Below are positions 46,734 to 55,293 of a stretch of 64,000 nt of DNA, piece by piece. The notes below the pieces were generated by a model. The model was given only the letters and a program-made list of their open reading frames with translations. It was not told where the DNA came from and ran no database searches. The translations under genes were made by a program, and so were the position numbers. Origin of the DNA: an uncultured Lachnospiraceae bacterium (GTDB lineage: Bacteria > Bacillota > Clostridia > Lachnospirales > Lachnospiraceae); contig CAKXYI010000001.1 in NCBI GenBank assembly GCA_934899185.1, positions 434,001 through 498,000 on the forward strand. The letters are read 5' to 3'. Positions within the stretch are counted from its first letter, which is position 1; the number at the start of each line of letters is the position of its first letter.

Positions 46734-47609
46734 TTAGTAAGAAAGCACCTCCACACCATCTTCTGTCACGGCAACCTGATACTCCCATTGTGCAGAAGGT
46801 TCTCCGTCTAAAGTGTAAACTTCCCAGCCGTTCTCCTGATCGGTATAAATACGTTCCGTTCCGGCATTGACCATAGGCTCAATGGTAAAGGTCATACCCG
46901 GTACGATCAGCATTTCTGTTCCCGGTTTGGTATGATATCCGATCCACGGTTCCTCATGGAATTCCAGACCACAACCATGTCCACCGATCTCACGCACAAC
47001 GGTATATCCGTTTTCTGCTGCATGCTGACAAACGACGGCTCCGACATCTCCCATAAATGACCATGGTTTGATCTCTTTTAATCCCAATTCCACGCACTCC
47101 TTTGTAACCTCAACCAGTTTGCGTTTCTCCGGGCTGACATCGCCGATCATAAACATACGAGAAGAATCTGAAAAATAACCGTTCAAAATAGTCGAACAAT
47201 CTACATTGATGATATCCCCATCCTGTAAGATCACATCCTCTGACGGAATGCCATGGCATACCTGATCATTGATGGATGTGCAGACACTCTTTGGAAATCC
47301 TTCATAGTTCAAAGGTGCCGGGATGCCTCCCATCTCTGTCGTCACGCGATAGACGATATCATCGATCTCCTGTGTACTCATACCAGCATGGATCTGTTTT
47401 GCCACCTCATCCAAGCAGGCAATATTAATCTTGGCACTCTCCTTGATCCCCGCGATCTGCTCAGGTGTCTTGATGATCTCATGCGGTGGTACAATATGTC
47501 CCGCCCTTTCAAAGGACGCGATCTTGTGATCAAACGCCTCATGACACTGCTTGTACTTTCTTCCGCTTCCACACCAACATGGATCATTTCTTCCGATTTT
47601 CATTTTCAT
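46734..47609 (-). CDS. map: Methionine aminopeptidase with N-terminal SEC-C motif
   Basis: About 291 residues from the ATG at 47609 (AAAGGA site; ATG at 47603 also possible). A zinc SEC-C motif RNDPCWCGSGRKYKQC leads, then a type I Map domain with metal ligands in NVDCSTILNGYFSDSSRMF, EIGGHGCGLEFHEEP and TFTIEPMVNAG. Removes N-terminal Met from nascent proteins; the SEC-C tail probably docks to ribosomes. Such fusions are common in Clostridia. Confidence 0.95.
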   Translation of the reverse strand: MKMKIGRNDPCWCGSGRKYKQCHEAFDHKIASFERAGHIVPPHEIIKTPEQIAGIKESAKINIACLDEVAKQIHAGMSTQEIDDIVYRVTTEMGGIPAPLNYEGFPKSVCTSINDQVCHGIPSEDVILQDGDIINVDCSTILNGYFSDSSRMFMIGDVSPEKRKLVEVTKECVELGLKEIKPWSFMGDVGAVVCQHAAENGYTVVREIGGHGCGLEFHEEPWIGYHTKPGTEMLIVPGMTFTIEPMVNAGTERIYTDQENGWEVYTLDGEPSAQWEYQVAVTEDGVEVLSY

Positions 47610-48321
47610 CACTATCCTTTTCATCCTGACCGTTTACATAATTTACTTTGTCGTGTTTTAGGGTGATATTCCCAACCGACACACGGTCCCATATCTTATC
47701 ATTGATCTCAACATCCTGCTTTGCCAGCCATTTCTTATAGTAGCCGCCATTCCAAGAATAAGAGGTGTATGACCTGTCTTTTTTTGCAGCCAAGGCTGCC
47801 TGATATTTTTCTGCCAGCGCGATCCTTTGCATGGTCTCGACGATATACTCGTCCGTCACCGGGAGGTTGTCCACCTGATCATCTAGAAGATCCATCCAGA
47901 AATCCGAGATCGTATTCTCCAGACTGCGTTGTTCGGAGGCATCCAGCGTCATCCCTTCTGCCTGTGCTTTTTGATAATAAATATAATCATGGATCGCCAT
48001 CTGCATGATCGTATCCTTGGCATTCTGGCGGATAAAATGGCCATCCACATGGAGATTCCAGTAATCGGCTGTATTGTCGGCATGATAGATCTGCGCCTGC
48101 CTTTCTACCTCGCGCTCCTCATATACAACATAAAATCCCAGCCATTTCATCTGCACCGCCTGACCGTCTACCGTAAATGCCGTTTCTTCCAGACAATCCC
48201 GATAATCCAACTGCTGACGACTCTGCCAGGAATATACCAGACCGCAGATGACAGCCACTATGATGATCGCAATAATAATATTTCTCGCCATCCGTTTCAT
48301 CTTATGCGCCTTTCTCCCCAT
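47584..48321 (-). CDS. Membrane-anchored extracytoplasmic protein of unknown function
   Basis: 245 residues. Basic N-terminus and one membrane anchor (NIIIAIIIVAVICGLVYSW), then a mostly helical extracellular domain. Segments such as FTVDGQAVQMKWLGFYVVY and YIYYQKAQAEGMTLDASEQRSLENTISDFW recall the SurA-N/PrsA chaperone fold, though no PPIase domain follows. The tail is highly charged (DEKDSDENENRKK). The ATG at 48300 is an alternative start. It overlaps the start of map by 26 bases. Possibly a secretion chaperone; unproven. Confidence 0.7.
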   Translation of the reverse strand: MGRKAHKMKRMARNIIIAIIIVAVICGLVYSWQSRQQLDYRDCLEETAFTVDGQAVQMKWLGFYVVYEEREVERQAQIYHADNTADYWNLHVDGHFIRQNAKDTIMQMAIHDYIYYQKAQAEGMTLDASEQRSLENTISDFWMDLLDDQVDNLPVTDEYIVETMQRIALAEKYQAALAAKKDRSYTSYSWNGGYYKKWLAKQDVEINDKIWDRVSVGNITLKHDKVNYVNGQDEKDSDENENRKK

Positions 48322-48335
48322 TTCCTGCCTTTGTA

Positions 48336-49472
48336 TTATAACACACGTCGCACGGTAATGATATTATGGCAATAGACAGACCGGTTATTGGTGATACCGG
48401 CAGAAGTACTCTGTGCCTCAACGATACGACCACCGCCGGCATAGATCGCCACATGTCCTGCATAACACACAATATCTCCCGGCTGCATATTGTTGACACT
48501 GACTTCTTGCCCGGCACTACGCCATCCATAAGAAGTCAGACGTCCGTAATTGATGCCAAAATTCTTGAGAACATAATATACAAATCCACTACAGTCTGCT
48601 CCTGTATTCGGGTCTGTTCCACCCCATACATAAGGATAACCGACATACTGATTGGCAAAGGCTACCACGGCACTTCCGCTGACACCCGTTGTACCCGCCG
48701 GATTCAGATTGCCACCGCTGTTGGTGCTGCCCCCTGTATTGCCTCCCGTATTTCCGCCGGTGTTTCCACTGTTGGAATTATTGGAGTTGTTGGTATTGTT
48801 GGTCAATGCAGCCAACTGACGCTGTCGTTCCAATTCTGCCTGTCTGGCTGCCAGAGCCTTTGCATCGGCAAGTTCTGACTTGATGTCTGCCATCTCTCCC
48901 TGCTTCTCTGAGATCATGGCATTTAACTGCGCCTGCTGGTTGGTAAGTTGTGTCTTATTTGCCTCTAAGGAATCCTTTTCCTCCTCCAGAGAAGTCTTAA
49001 GGTCTTCCACCTCATCCTTTGCCGCCTGATAATTTCCAAGAACGGTACGGTCATAAGTATAGACCGCATTGATATTTTCCAGCCGGTTCAAAAAGTCCGA
49101 AATACTGCCGGATTCCAGAAGAACCGTCATGATATTTTTGTCACTATTCTCGTACATATACTGGATACGGACTTTCATGGAAGCATACTGCTGGTCTACG
49201 GCTGCCTGTGCCTCAGCAAGGGTAGCCTCAGCATCTGCGATCTCCTGTGTCTTGCTGGAAATCTGGGATTCCAGATCAGTCATTTCCGTAACCAAGGAAA
49301 CCATGTCTGCATCTAGTCCGTTCAATTCTGACTGGATACTGTTTTGCTCTTCCTCGATCTCGGAGATACTGCGGACAGCGCTCACCTGCATCGGACGTAT
49401 GAAAAGCATGGATCCTGCCAGACATACCGCCAGCACTCCTCGTCCCCATTTATGTATAGTAATTTTTTTCAT
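48336..49472 (-). CDS. Secreted NlpC/P60 peptidoglycan hydrolase with coiled-coil domain
   Basis: 378 residues from the ATG at 49472 (GAGGTGC site). Signal peptide ends near QVSA. A long coiled coil (about residues 35-225; EIEEEQNSIQSELNGLDAD, LEANKTQLTNQQAQLNAMI) resembles the CwlO/PcsB N-terminal region that is regulated by FtsEX. Then an Asn/Gly/Ser linker and a C-terminal NlpC/P60 domain with catalytic Cys in ADCSGFVYYVL and His in CYAGHVAIYAGGGRI. Probably a D,L-endopeptidase in elongation or division. Confidence 0.92.
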   Translation of the reverse strand: MKKITIHKWGRGVLAVCLAGSMLFIRPMQVSAVRSISEIEEEQNSIQSELNGLDADMVSLVTEMTDLESQISSKTQEIADAEATLAEAQAAVDQQYASMKVRIQYMYENSDKNIMTVLLESGSISDFLNRLENINAVYTYDRTVLGNYQAAKDEVEDLKTSLEEEKDSLEANKTQLTNQQAQLNAMISEKQGEMADIKSELADAKALAARQAELERQRQLAALTNNTNNSNNSNSGNTGGNTGGNTGGSTNSGGNLNPAGTTGVSGSAVVAFANQYVGYPYVWGGTDPNTGADCSGFVYYVLKNFGINYGRLTSYGWRSAGQEVSVNNMQPGDIVCYAGHVAIYAGGGRIVEAQSTSAGITNNRSVYCHNIITVRRVL

Positions 49473-49592
49473 GTGCACCTCATTTGTTCTTATGCTTGCG
49501 CCTCTTCCTCTTCTTTTACAGACGCAGTGTTCCTTATATTATAATAGAAAAAAGCGCAAGCATTTGCAACCGGAAAATACTAGAAAACCATC

Positions 49593-51155
49593 TTAGGACA
49601 TCAGATAAATATGTTTCATCACTAGCAGTTTCTGTCCTTTCTGTAAGGTCTCCTGTTTCAGATCGTTGGTTTCCATCAATTCCTGTCTGGTCGTGTGAAA
49701 ATGTTTGGCGATCGACCACAGATCATCCCCTTCCTGCACGACATAGCCGATCATGCCAGGTTCTTCCTGTAATTTTTCCAGATCCAGAGGTTCTTCCGCC
49801 AGATCATCCGGGATCTGTAAGCAGTTGCGTCCAAACGCCATGAGGGTCACCTGGATTTCCACCCGGCATTGCAGTGCCATGGCATCAGCCATAGAAGACT
49901 GGGTGCGGTAAACCCGTGCTTCGGCATCTATATAATCCCCCTCACAGACATTTCCGGCTTCAATCTCCCCGGCGAATGGGAGCGTCATGCGCTCATTGGC
50001 AAAGGGCTGAGTCTCATCTGCTGTCGCATATAGGACCTCCACATCACAAACACCCTTGATCGCAATATTGCCTCCCTGCAAATGCACTTCCTGCAAATGT
50101 ACCTGGCTCTGTGTATCACACAGGTAAAGAACTTCTTTTCCTGCACTGATCGGCTGCCGCCCCTCGGCTGTAAAAAGTGCCTCATTTTTCATTGCCACCT
50201 GCCAGAGTTCTTCCTCATGCCGATGCACATGTAACTTCCTCGCCATACAATAGGCATCCTGCAAAAGGGCGAGTTCCTCTTCCTGCCAGATAAAGAGTTC
50301 GACTTCCATGCTGCACTCTGCCGCTAGGTTGCGCAGTTCACCATCTAAATCCTCTCTCGGTTCCAACATGGTCTGAGTCCGCACCTGCTTTACCAGAAAG
50401 AAGCCATCTGTCGGCGGAATGTCACATTCCATCTGCGCAGATACCGGCAGACTGGTCTCATACCAAGCATACCTTTCCTCCTGTCCTGTCTCATACAGGG
50501 CAAAAAGATACAATATACCGGCGATCTCCACCCCCTCATTATTCTGCCGTATGCTCATCTGCTCTAAACGGACATCCTGCCACAAAAGCATATGGATATC
50601 CGGTTTTTCCTTAGGTAGGGTCACTTCCTGTTTAAAGCGCAGACGGTCGCCCCGTCCTTCCACATATTTTAGGATGCGTCTTTCCTCCTTTTTTATCTGG
50701 TACTCTGCCGGACACTCACAATAAAGTGGCAGTTCCAGTTCCACGCCTTCACAGATACAGGCAGTTACATTTGCCAGCCCCCGCAGAGACAACTTGCGTG
50801 AATTGATCACAACAACGCCCAGATCTTCCATCTGTGTTCTCACGGTCACGTTTTCCGGTCGCATAGCCCCTTCTACATGCAGGCGCTCCGTAAAAGGGAT
50901 GGATCCTTTTACCTGATCTACCAAGTTCTCCCCACCCTCGCCCTGATACAAAATGGCAAACTGCATCTTTCCTTTGACGCTGACATATTCCTCCTCCGGC
51001 ACGACCTCCTCTACCACGATATTTCCGTGGCTTTTGATCACATACTTGATGTCCGGCTTATACTCCGGCAAATTGTAATCCTCTTCTGCGATCAACTGCG
51101 ACATGACCTCGACCGGCATTTTATTTTTATGTATTATTTTTGTCTCTAACTCCAT
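49593..51155 (-). CDS. SipL-like spore protein: DUF3794 repeats with C-terminal LysM
   Basis: 520 residues from the ATG at 51155 (GGTGGGA site). Contains repeated DUF3794 units, for example LPEYKPDIKYVIKSHGNIVV, LPKEKPDIHMLLWQDVRLE and VKGVCDVEVLYATA-like, and a C-terminal LysM (VVQEGDDLWSIAKHFHTTRQ). This is the layout of Clostridioides difficile SipL, which binds SpoIVA to encase the forespore in coat. A sigma-E-like promoter lies 30 bases upstream, consistent with mother-cell expression. Confidence 0.85.
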   Translation of the reverse strand: MELETKIIHKNKMPVEVMSQLIAEEDYNLPEYKPDIKYVIKSHGNIVVEEVVPEEEYVSVKGKMQFAILYQGEGGENLVDQVKGSIPFTERLHVEGAMRPENVTVRTQMEDLGVVVINSRKLSLRGLANVTACICEGVELELPLYCECPAEYQIKKEERRILKYVEGRGDRLRFKQEVTLPKEKPDIHMLLWQDVRLEQMSIRQNNEGVEIAGILYLFALYETGQEERYAWYETSLPVSAQMECDIPPTDGFFLVKQVRTQTMLEPREDLDGELRNLAAECSMEVELFIWQEEELALLQDAYCMARKLHVHRHEEELWQVAMKNEALFTAEGRQPISAGKEVLYLCDTQSQVHLQEVHLQGGNIAIKGVCDVEVLYATADETQPFANERMTLPFAGEIEAGNVCEGDYIDAEARVYRTQSSMADAMALQCRVEIQVTLMAFGRNCLQIPDDLAEEPLDLEKLQEEPGMIGYVVQEGDDLWSIAKHFHTTRQELMETNDLKQETLQKGQKLLVMKHIYLMS

Positions 51156-51184
51156 ACCATTCCCACCATTTTCGTATTTGTATA

Positions 51185-51214
51185 TAAGATATGAGACAAA
51201 ATGAGGAGATATGA
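51185..51214 (-). promoter_or_regulatory. Sigma-E-like sporulation promoter of the SipL-like gene
   Basis: Minus strand: -35 TCATATC (51214-51208), 14-base spacer, -10 CATATCTT (51193-51186), placing the start about 23 bases before the ATG. Fits the early mother-cell sigma-E pattern better than sigma-A. Confidence 0.5.
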
Positions 51215-51249
51215 TTAATTTTGATGGGATTTTCCACGTCGCCATAACG

Positions 51250-51277
51250 AAAAGAACCGGACAAATCTGTCCGGTTC
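51250..51277 (-). terminator. veg terminator
   Basis: Minus strand GAACCGGACA / TGTCCGGTTC, 10 perfect pairs, loop GATT, then TTTTCG. 16 bases after the veg stop. Confidence 0.85.
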
Positions 51278-51292
51278 CCTACTCTTATGAAA

Positions 51293-51532
51293 TTAACATA
51301 ACTTCATGCGAATCTCTTTTGTAATGATGTCCGTATAACTGAAAGATAACAACTGAGAAGGCTTTTCCTCGGTATCATCTGTCAGAATCGTAAATACGCT
51401 TGGATAGGCTTCCTGAATAATGCCTTCCTGAATGTCTACCTTGTTGCGTCCCTTATCCAATTGAATCACGACCTTGTTGCCACACTGCTGCTTAACAGAA
51501 GCGCGTACTTTATCAAAATCTGAATGTTCCAT
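51293..51532 (-). CDS. veg: Veg family protein
   Basis: 79 residues from the ATG at 51532 (AGGAGGTA site). Matches Veg: FDKVRASVKQQCGNKVVIQLDKGRNK and GIIQEAYPSVFTI. In Bacillus Veg is abundant and promotes biofilm matrix expression. Monocistronic with its own terminator; usual small Sm-like fold. Confidence 0.92.
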   Translation of the reverse strand: MEHSDFDKVRASVKQQCGNKVVIQLDKGRNKVDIQEGIIQEAYPSVFTILTDDTEEKPSQLLSFSYTDIITKEIRMKLC

Positions 51533-51588
51533 GAACAATGTACCTCCTAACATGGTCTCGTCTTGCGAAACGCATCTGGGGTATTATA

Positions 51589-52584
51589 TCACTTCTCAGC
51601 GTAAAAGTCAAAGACCTCCTCATAATACGGCAACATGATGTCATAGGTCGCTGTAAAAAGTTCATGCTTGGAGTCCGGGAAACGCACAATCCTGGTATTT
51701 CCGCTATTTTTTGCGAAATACTCCTGCCCTTCCGCTCTTACCATGGTGTCCCTGCCCGCCTGACAGAGTAGCACTGGGATCTGTACCTTTCCGGCATCCC
51801 GTGCGATCTGCTTGGTTGCCTTGATGGACGCCCTGGTCCAGGCATAGGTACCGCCATAACTCGTATATTGCGGCACTTGCTCACGCTGGTTGAAAATATA
51901 GGCATAGCGCGGTTCCGAAGTCGAACTGCTGGTTGCGAACACATATACATGATCAAAGCCCTTTTGTCCCGGCACATATTTTAGGTCCCAGCGCAGAATC
52001 TTGGAAAGTACCATCAGCACCTTGACCATCCATGTCGGGTTTTTACCGAAATTCACCTGTAACATTGGGCTGGACAATACTGCCCGCTCAAAGACCTCCG
52101 GATATTTTTCCAAAAACAGGGCTCCAATAGCACCACCCATGGAATGTGCATACAGATAATACTTATGTGTCAGGCTGTGCTTTTTTACTACCTGTTCCAT
52201 AAATTCATGCATGTCCTGCACATATTCCCCATAGTCCTTGACATAGACGCGATCCCACTCATGAATGCAGTCCGCACGGTCTGAAAATCCATGTCCCCGG
52301 TGCTCAATGAAAAAGACGGAATATCCCATTTCATACATGTAGTACATGACCTCGTGGAATTTTCCTGCAAATTCGCAAAATCCATGTGAGATCACGATGG
52401 ATGCCTTTTCCTTTGGATGGATAGCATAATGCGTATGTATGCGCGTACCATCAAAACTGGTAAAGTATTCCTCTTGTAGATGTTCTGCCACCCATGGCTT
52501 GATCGTGTCTTCCAGTCTTGCTGTAAAATCCTCATCCGGGATCAGCATCGCCTTTACGGCTGTCTTTGTTTCTTCTCTTGTCAT
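51589..52584 (-). CDS. Alpha/beta hydrolase, monoacylglycerol-lipase-like
   Basis: 331 residues. Serine hydrolase of the Hydrolase_4 type: HGFCEFAGKFHEVMYYMYEMG, EHRGHGFSDR, nucleophile elbow AHSMGGAIGALF and C-terminal aspartate in QAGRDTMVRAEGQ and histidine in PDSKHELF. No signal peptide, so cytosolic or peripherally bound. Likely a lysophospholipase or monoglyceride lipase; substrate inferred. AGGGAGGA site. Confidence 0.88.
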   Translation of the reverse strand: MTREETKTAVKAMLIPDEDFTARLEDTIKPWVAEHLQEEYFTSFDGTRIHTHYAIHPKEKASIVISHGFCEFAGKFHEVMYYMYEMGYSVFFIEHRGHGFSDRADCIHEWDRVYVKDYGEYVQDMHEFMEQVVKKHSLTHKYYLYAHSMGGAIGALFLEKYPEVFERAVLSSPMLQVNFGKNPTWMVKVLMVLSKILRWDLKYVPGQKGFDHVYVFATSSSTSEPRYAYIFNQREQVPQYTSYGGTYAWTRASIKATKQIARDAGKVQIPVLLCQAGRDTMVRAEGQEYFAKNSGNTRIVRFPDSKHELFTATYDIMLPYYEEVFDFYAEK

Positions 52585-52666
52585 CCCTTATCCTCCCTTA
52601 TACGTCTCCCTCTATTGCCTTTATCTTATCATGAACGATTTGTCTTTACAAATAAACTTTATCCTT

Positions 52667-53074
52667 TTATTGAAAAACCACCTGACCGTCCAGGAACTCC
52701 GTCTTTACCACGATATAAGGTCTTGTTTCCTTCTGGCTGACATCCTCTCCTTCCATCGGACCGCTGATCTGCGTTTCAAAAACAATGGTATGTTCGGTCA
52801 GATATAAATCTTTTACACTGATATTATAACCGCTGCTCTCACGCGTACCATAGCCCTTCGCCAGATACAGATATTGTCCGTCATCATAGGTCAGTTGAAA
52901 CTCCTCCGTCTTGACCTGATCGATCTTTTCCTGCAATTCATGTGGGATATGGTCGGTTCCCAGAACCGTATATTCCACGTCCCGCAGTTTCTTTTCCTTG
53001 GTCTGTAAACTGCATCCGGCTGCCATCAGGAAGAGACAGAGACAGCAAAAAATGAGTAAGCATCTTCGCTTCAT
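52667..53074 (-). CDS. PrcB-type lipoprotein
   Basis: 135 residues. Lipoprotein signal with lipobox MAAGC (Cys near residue 21). The rest matches the PrcB C-terminal domain pattern: DYRT-like opening, YLYLAKGYGTRESSGYNISVKDLYLTEHTIVFETQISGP shortened here in parts to YLAKGYG, SSGYNI and VFETQIS. The prototype is a subunit of a spirochaete protease complex; in Clostridia such lipoproteins are of unknown use. Confidence 0.75.
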   Translation of the reverse strand: MKRRCLLIFCCLCLFLMAAGCSLQTKEKKLRDVEYTVLGTDHIPHELQEKIDQVKTEEFQLTYDDGQYLYLAKGYGTRESSGYNISVKDLYLTEHTIVFETQISGPMEGEDVSQKETRPYIVVKTEFLDGQVVFQ

Positions 53075-53129
53075 AAATTACCCCATGGTTTTTTTCAAAT
53101 TATATGCGGTGACTTTTTAAATATGTAGA

Positions 53130-53158
53130 TTGTAATTTTGGAATATATGATTTATGAT
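53130..53158 (+). promoter_or_regulatory. Probable plsC promoter
   Basis: -35 TTGTAA, 17-base spacer, -10 TATGAT, 34 bases upstream of the ATG at 53192. Confidence 0.45.
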
Positions 53159-53191
53159 TAAGAAAAAGTTTTGACACGGAGGCTTGTCGCT

Positions 53192-53926
53192 ATGTTACGA
53201 ACCATTATGGCACTACTGTTTGCCTTTCTCTTTTTAATACTTGGTATTCCTGCCCTCGGCATCGAATGGCTTTATGGAAAGATCAATAAAAAAGGAGCCG
53301 AATTGAGCAGTCTGCGCATTGTGCAGTGGGCGCTCTCCACGATCGTTGGTATCTGTGGTACCAATGTCATCGTCAAGGGTGCAGAAAACATCCCTGCCGA
53401 GGAAGCCGTTGTCTATATTGGCAACCACCGCAGCATCTTTGATGTCGTGATCGGTTATACACACTGTCCGGGGCTGACCGGATTTATCGCCAAGGATACT
53501 CTAGAGAAAATCCCGCTCCTGCGCGTATGGATGCGCAGGCTTCACTGCCTTTTTCTGGATCGGACCAATCCCAGAGATGGTCTGCGTGTGATCCTCGCAG
53601 CCATCGAATATATCAAGCACGGTACCTCCATCTTTGTATTTCCGGAAGGAACGCGTACCAAAACCGGTCAGATGGCACCTTTCAAAGAAGGCACGTTCAA
53701 ACTCTCCACCAAGACCGGTTGTGCCATTATCCCGGTTGCCATTACCGGCACCGATGAGATCCTGCGCAACCATATACCATTTATCAAAAAAACGACCGTT
53801 GTCTTTCACTATGGCAAGCCGATCTATCCGGATCAGTTAGAATCAGATCAAAAAAAGCACATCGGCGCTTACACGCAAAGTGTTATCGCAGATATGCTTT
53901 CTGAGGATAAAGATCTTATTCTGTAA
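53192..53926 (+). CDS. plsC: 1-acylglycerol-3-phosphate acyltransferase
   Basis: 244 residues from the ATG at 53192 (CGGAGG site). N-terminal membrane segment (MALLFAFLFLILGIPAL), acyltransferase block I NHRSIFDVV (HX4D), block III VFPEGTRTKTG and block IV IPVAITGTDEI. Makes phosphatidic acid. The 3' end overlaps the 3' end of murF by 11 bases in opposite orientation with no terminator between. Confidence 0.93.
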   Translation: MLRTIMALLFAFLFLILGIPALGIEWLYGKINKKGAELSSLRIVQWALSTIVGICGTNVIVKGAENIPAEEAVVYIGNHRSIFDVVIGYTHCPGLTGFIAKDTLEKIPLLRVWMRRLHCLFLDRTNPRDGLRVILAAIEYIKHGTSIFVFPEGTRTKTGQMAPFKEGTFKLSTKTGCAIIPVAITGTDEILRNHIPFIKKTTVVFHYGKPIYPDQLESDQKKHIGAYTQSVIADMLSEDKDLIL

Positions 53927-55280
53927 TTGCTTTTACAATTTCCGCAAAATTCATAAAGTGAGACGCCTTGACCAAAATGGTGTCTCCTTTTTTTATGTGC
54001 TGATCCAGATCTGCCAAGAGGGCTTCCTTGTCAGCATAGGCGATTGCCTGCGTTTTGTCTCCATGTTCCTGCACATAGCGCGTGATCTGTCCAGCGAGTT
54101 TTCCTGCTGTTAAAAGCAGGTCAATGTCATTTTCCACGACTGCCCGCCCCACCTGATAATGGAGCGCCTCTTGGTTCTCACCGAGTTCTCCCATGTCGCC
54201 TAAAACAGCCACCTTACGTCCTGCCGCATGTCCCAGCACCTCTAAGGAAGCGTGCATGGACACCGGGTTGGCATTGTAGCAGTCATCAATTACAGTCATG
54301 CCATGTGCCTTGATAAAGTGATTGCGTCCGGCTATGGTCTCCACATGCTCTATCCCCGCGAGGATCTCCTGTTCGGACAATCCCAGAAGCGTGCCTGCCG
54401 TGGTCGCCGCCAGCGCATTATAGACATTGTGTTCTCCCGGAATCGGTATGCTGACAGCATGCTCCCACTGTGGTGTATGAAGCAGGGCATCCACATGATC
54501 CACATGTCCTGCGATCCCAGATCCAAAAAACTCCTGTCCATGCAAGCCGAAGAAATGCCTTTCCATGCCCAAGGTATCTGCCTGCTGCAATTTGTCGTCA
54601 TCCCCATTTAAAATGACGCGTCCATTTCCCGGCATATGGGCAAAAACTTCTGTCTTTGCCTTGAGGATACCATCTCTGGTTTTGAGATTTTCCAAATGAC
54701 ACTGTCCGATATTTGTCATGATGACCATATCCGGTCTTGCCATCGCACCCAATCGATCCATCTCGCCAAAATCGGAAATTCCCATCTCAACGACTGCAAT
54801 CTGGTGGAATGAGCGGATGCGAAAAAGAGTCAGCGGCAGACCAATCTCGTTATTAAAATTGCCCTGAGTCTTTAAGACTGAAAAGTGCTGTCCTAAGACG
54901 GAAGCAACCATTTCTTTGGTACTGGTCTTTCCCACACTGCCGATAATGCCAATGACATAGGCATCAATCTGTCCCCGGTAATATGCCGCCAGATCTTTCA
55001 GAGCCTGCTCGGTATCTTTTACTGCAATATAAGGTCCTGCTGCATCTTCTAAGACATGGTCGGATAAGACGCCAAGCGCCCCCTTGGAAAAGGCATCCCC
55101 AATGAAGGAATGTCCATCCACGCGCGCCCCACGGATCGGTATAAAGAGATAATCCTGCTCGACCTGACGGTTATCAATGACAACGCCTTGCACCTCTCGA
55201 CCGGACAGATCAGATCCTTCTGTGACATAAAGCCTGCCACCCAATACTTGTGCGATCTTTTCTAATGTCATATTTTTCAT
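53916..55280 (-). CDS. murF: UDP-MurNAc-tripeptide--D-alanyl-D-alanine ligase
   Basis: 454 residues from the ATG at 55280 (AGAGGTAG site), so it starts 13 bases after the ddl stop. Mur ligase domains: N-terminal UDP-binding, ATP loop IGSVGKTSTKEMVASVL, central TQGNFNNEIGLPLTLF and VVEMGISDFGEM, and C-terminal IDDCYNANPVSM and VLGDMGELG. Adds D-Ala-D-Ala to complete the peptidoglycan precursor. Coupled with ddl, which supplies the dipeptide. Confidence 0.97.
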   Translation of the reverse strand: MKNMTLEKIAQVLGGRLYVTEGSDLSGREVQGVVIDNRQVEQDYLFIPIRGARVDGHSFIGDAFSKGALGVLSDHVLEDAAGPYIAVKDTEQALKDLAAYYRGQIDAYVIGIIGSVGKTSTKEMVASVLGQHFSVLKTQGNFNNEIGLPLTLFRIRSFHQIAVVEMGISDFGEMDRLGAMARPDMVIMTNIGQCHLENLKTRDGILKAKTEVFAHMPGNGRVILNGDDDKLQQADTLGMERHFFGLHGQEFFGSGIAGHVDHVDALLHTPQWEHAVSIPIPGEHNVYNALAATTAGTLLGLSEQEILAGIEHVETIAGRNHFIKAHGMTVIDDCYNANPVSMHASLEVLGHAAGRKVAVLGDMGELGENQEALHYQVGRAVVENDIDLLLTAGKLAGQITRYVQEHGDKTQAIAYADKEALLADLDQHIKKGDTILVKASHFMNFAEIVKAITE

Positions 55281-55293
55281 GCTATGTCTACCT

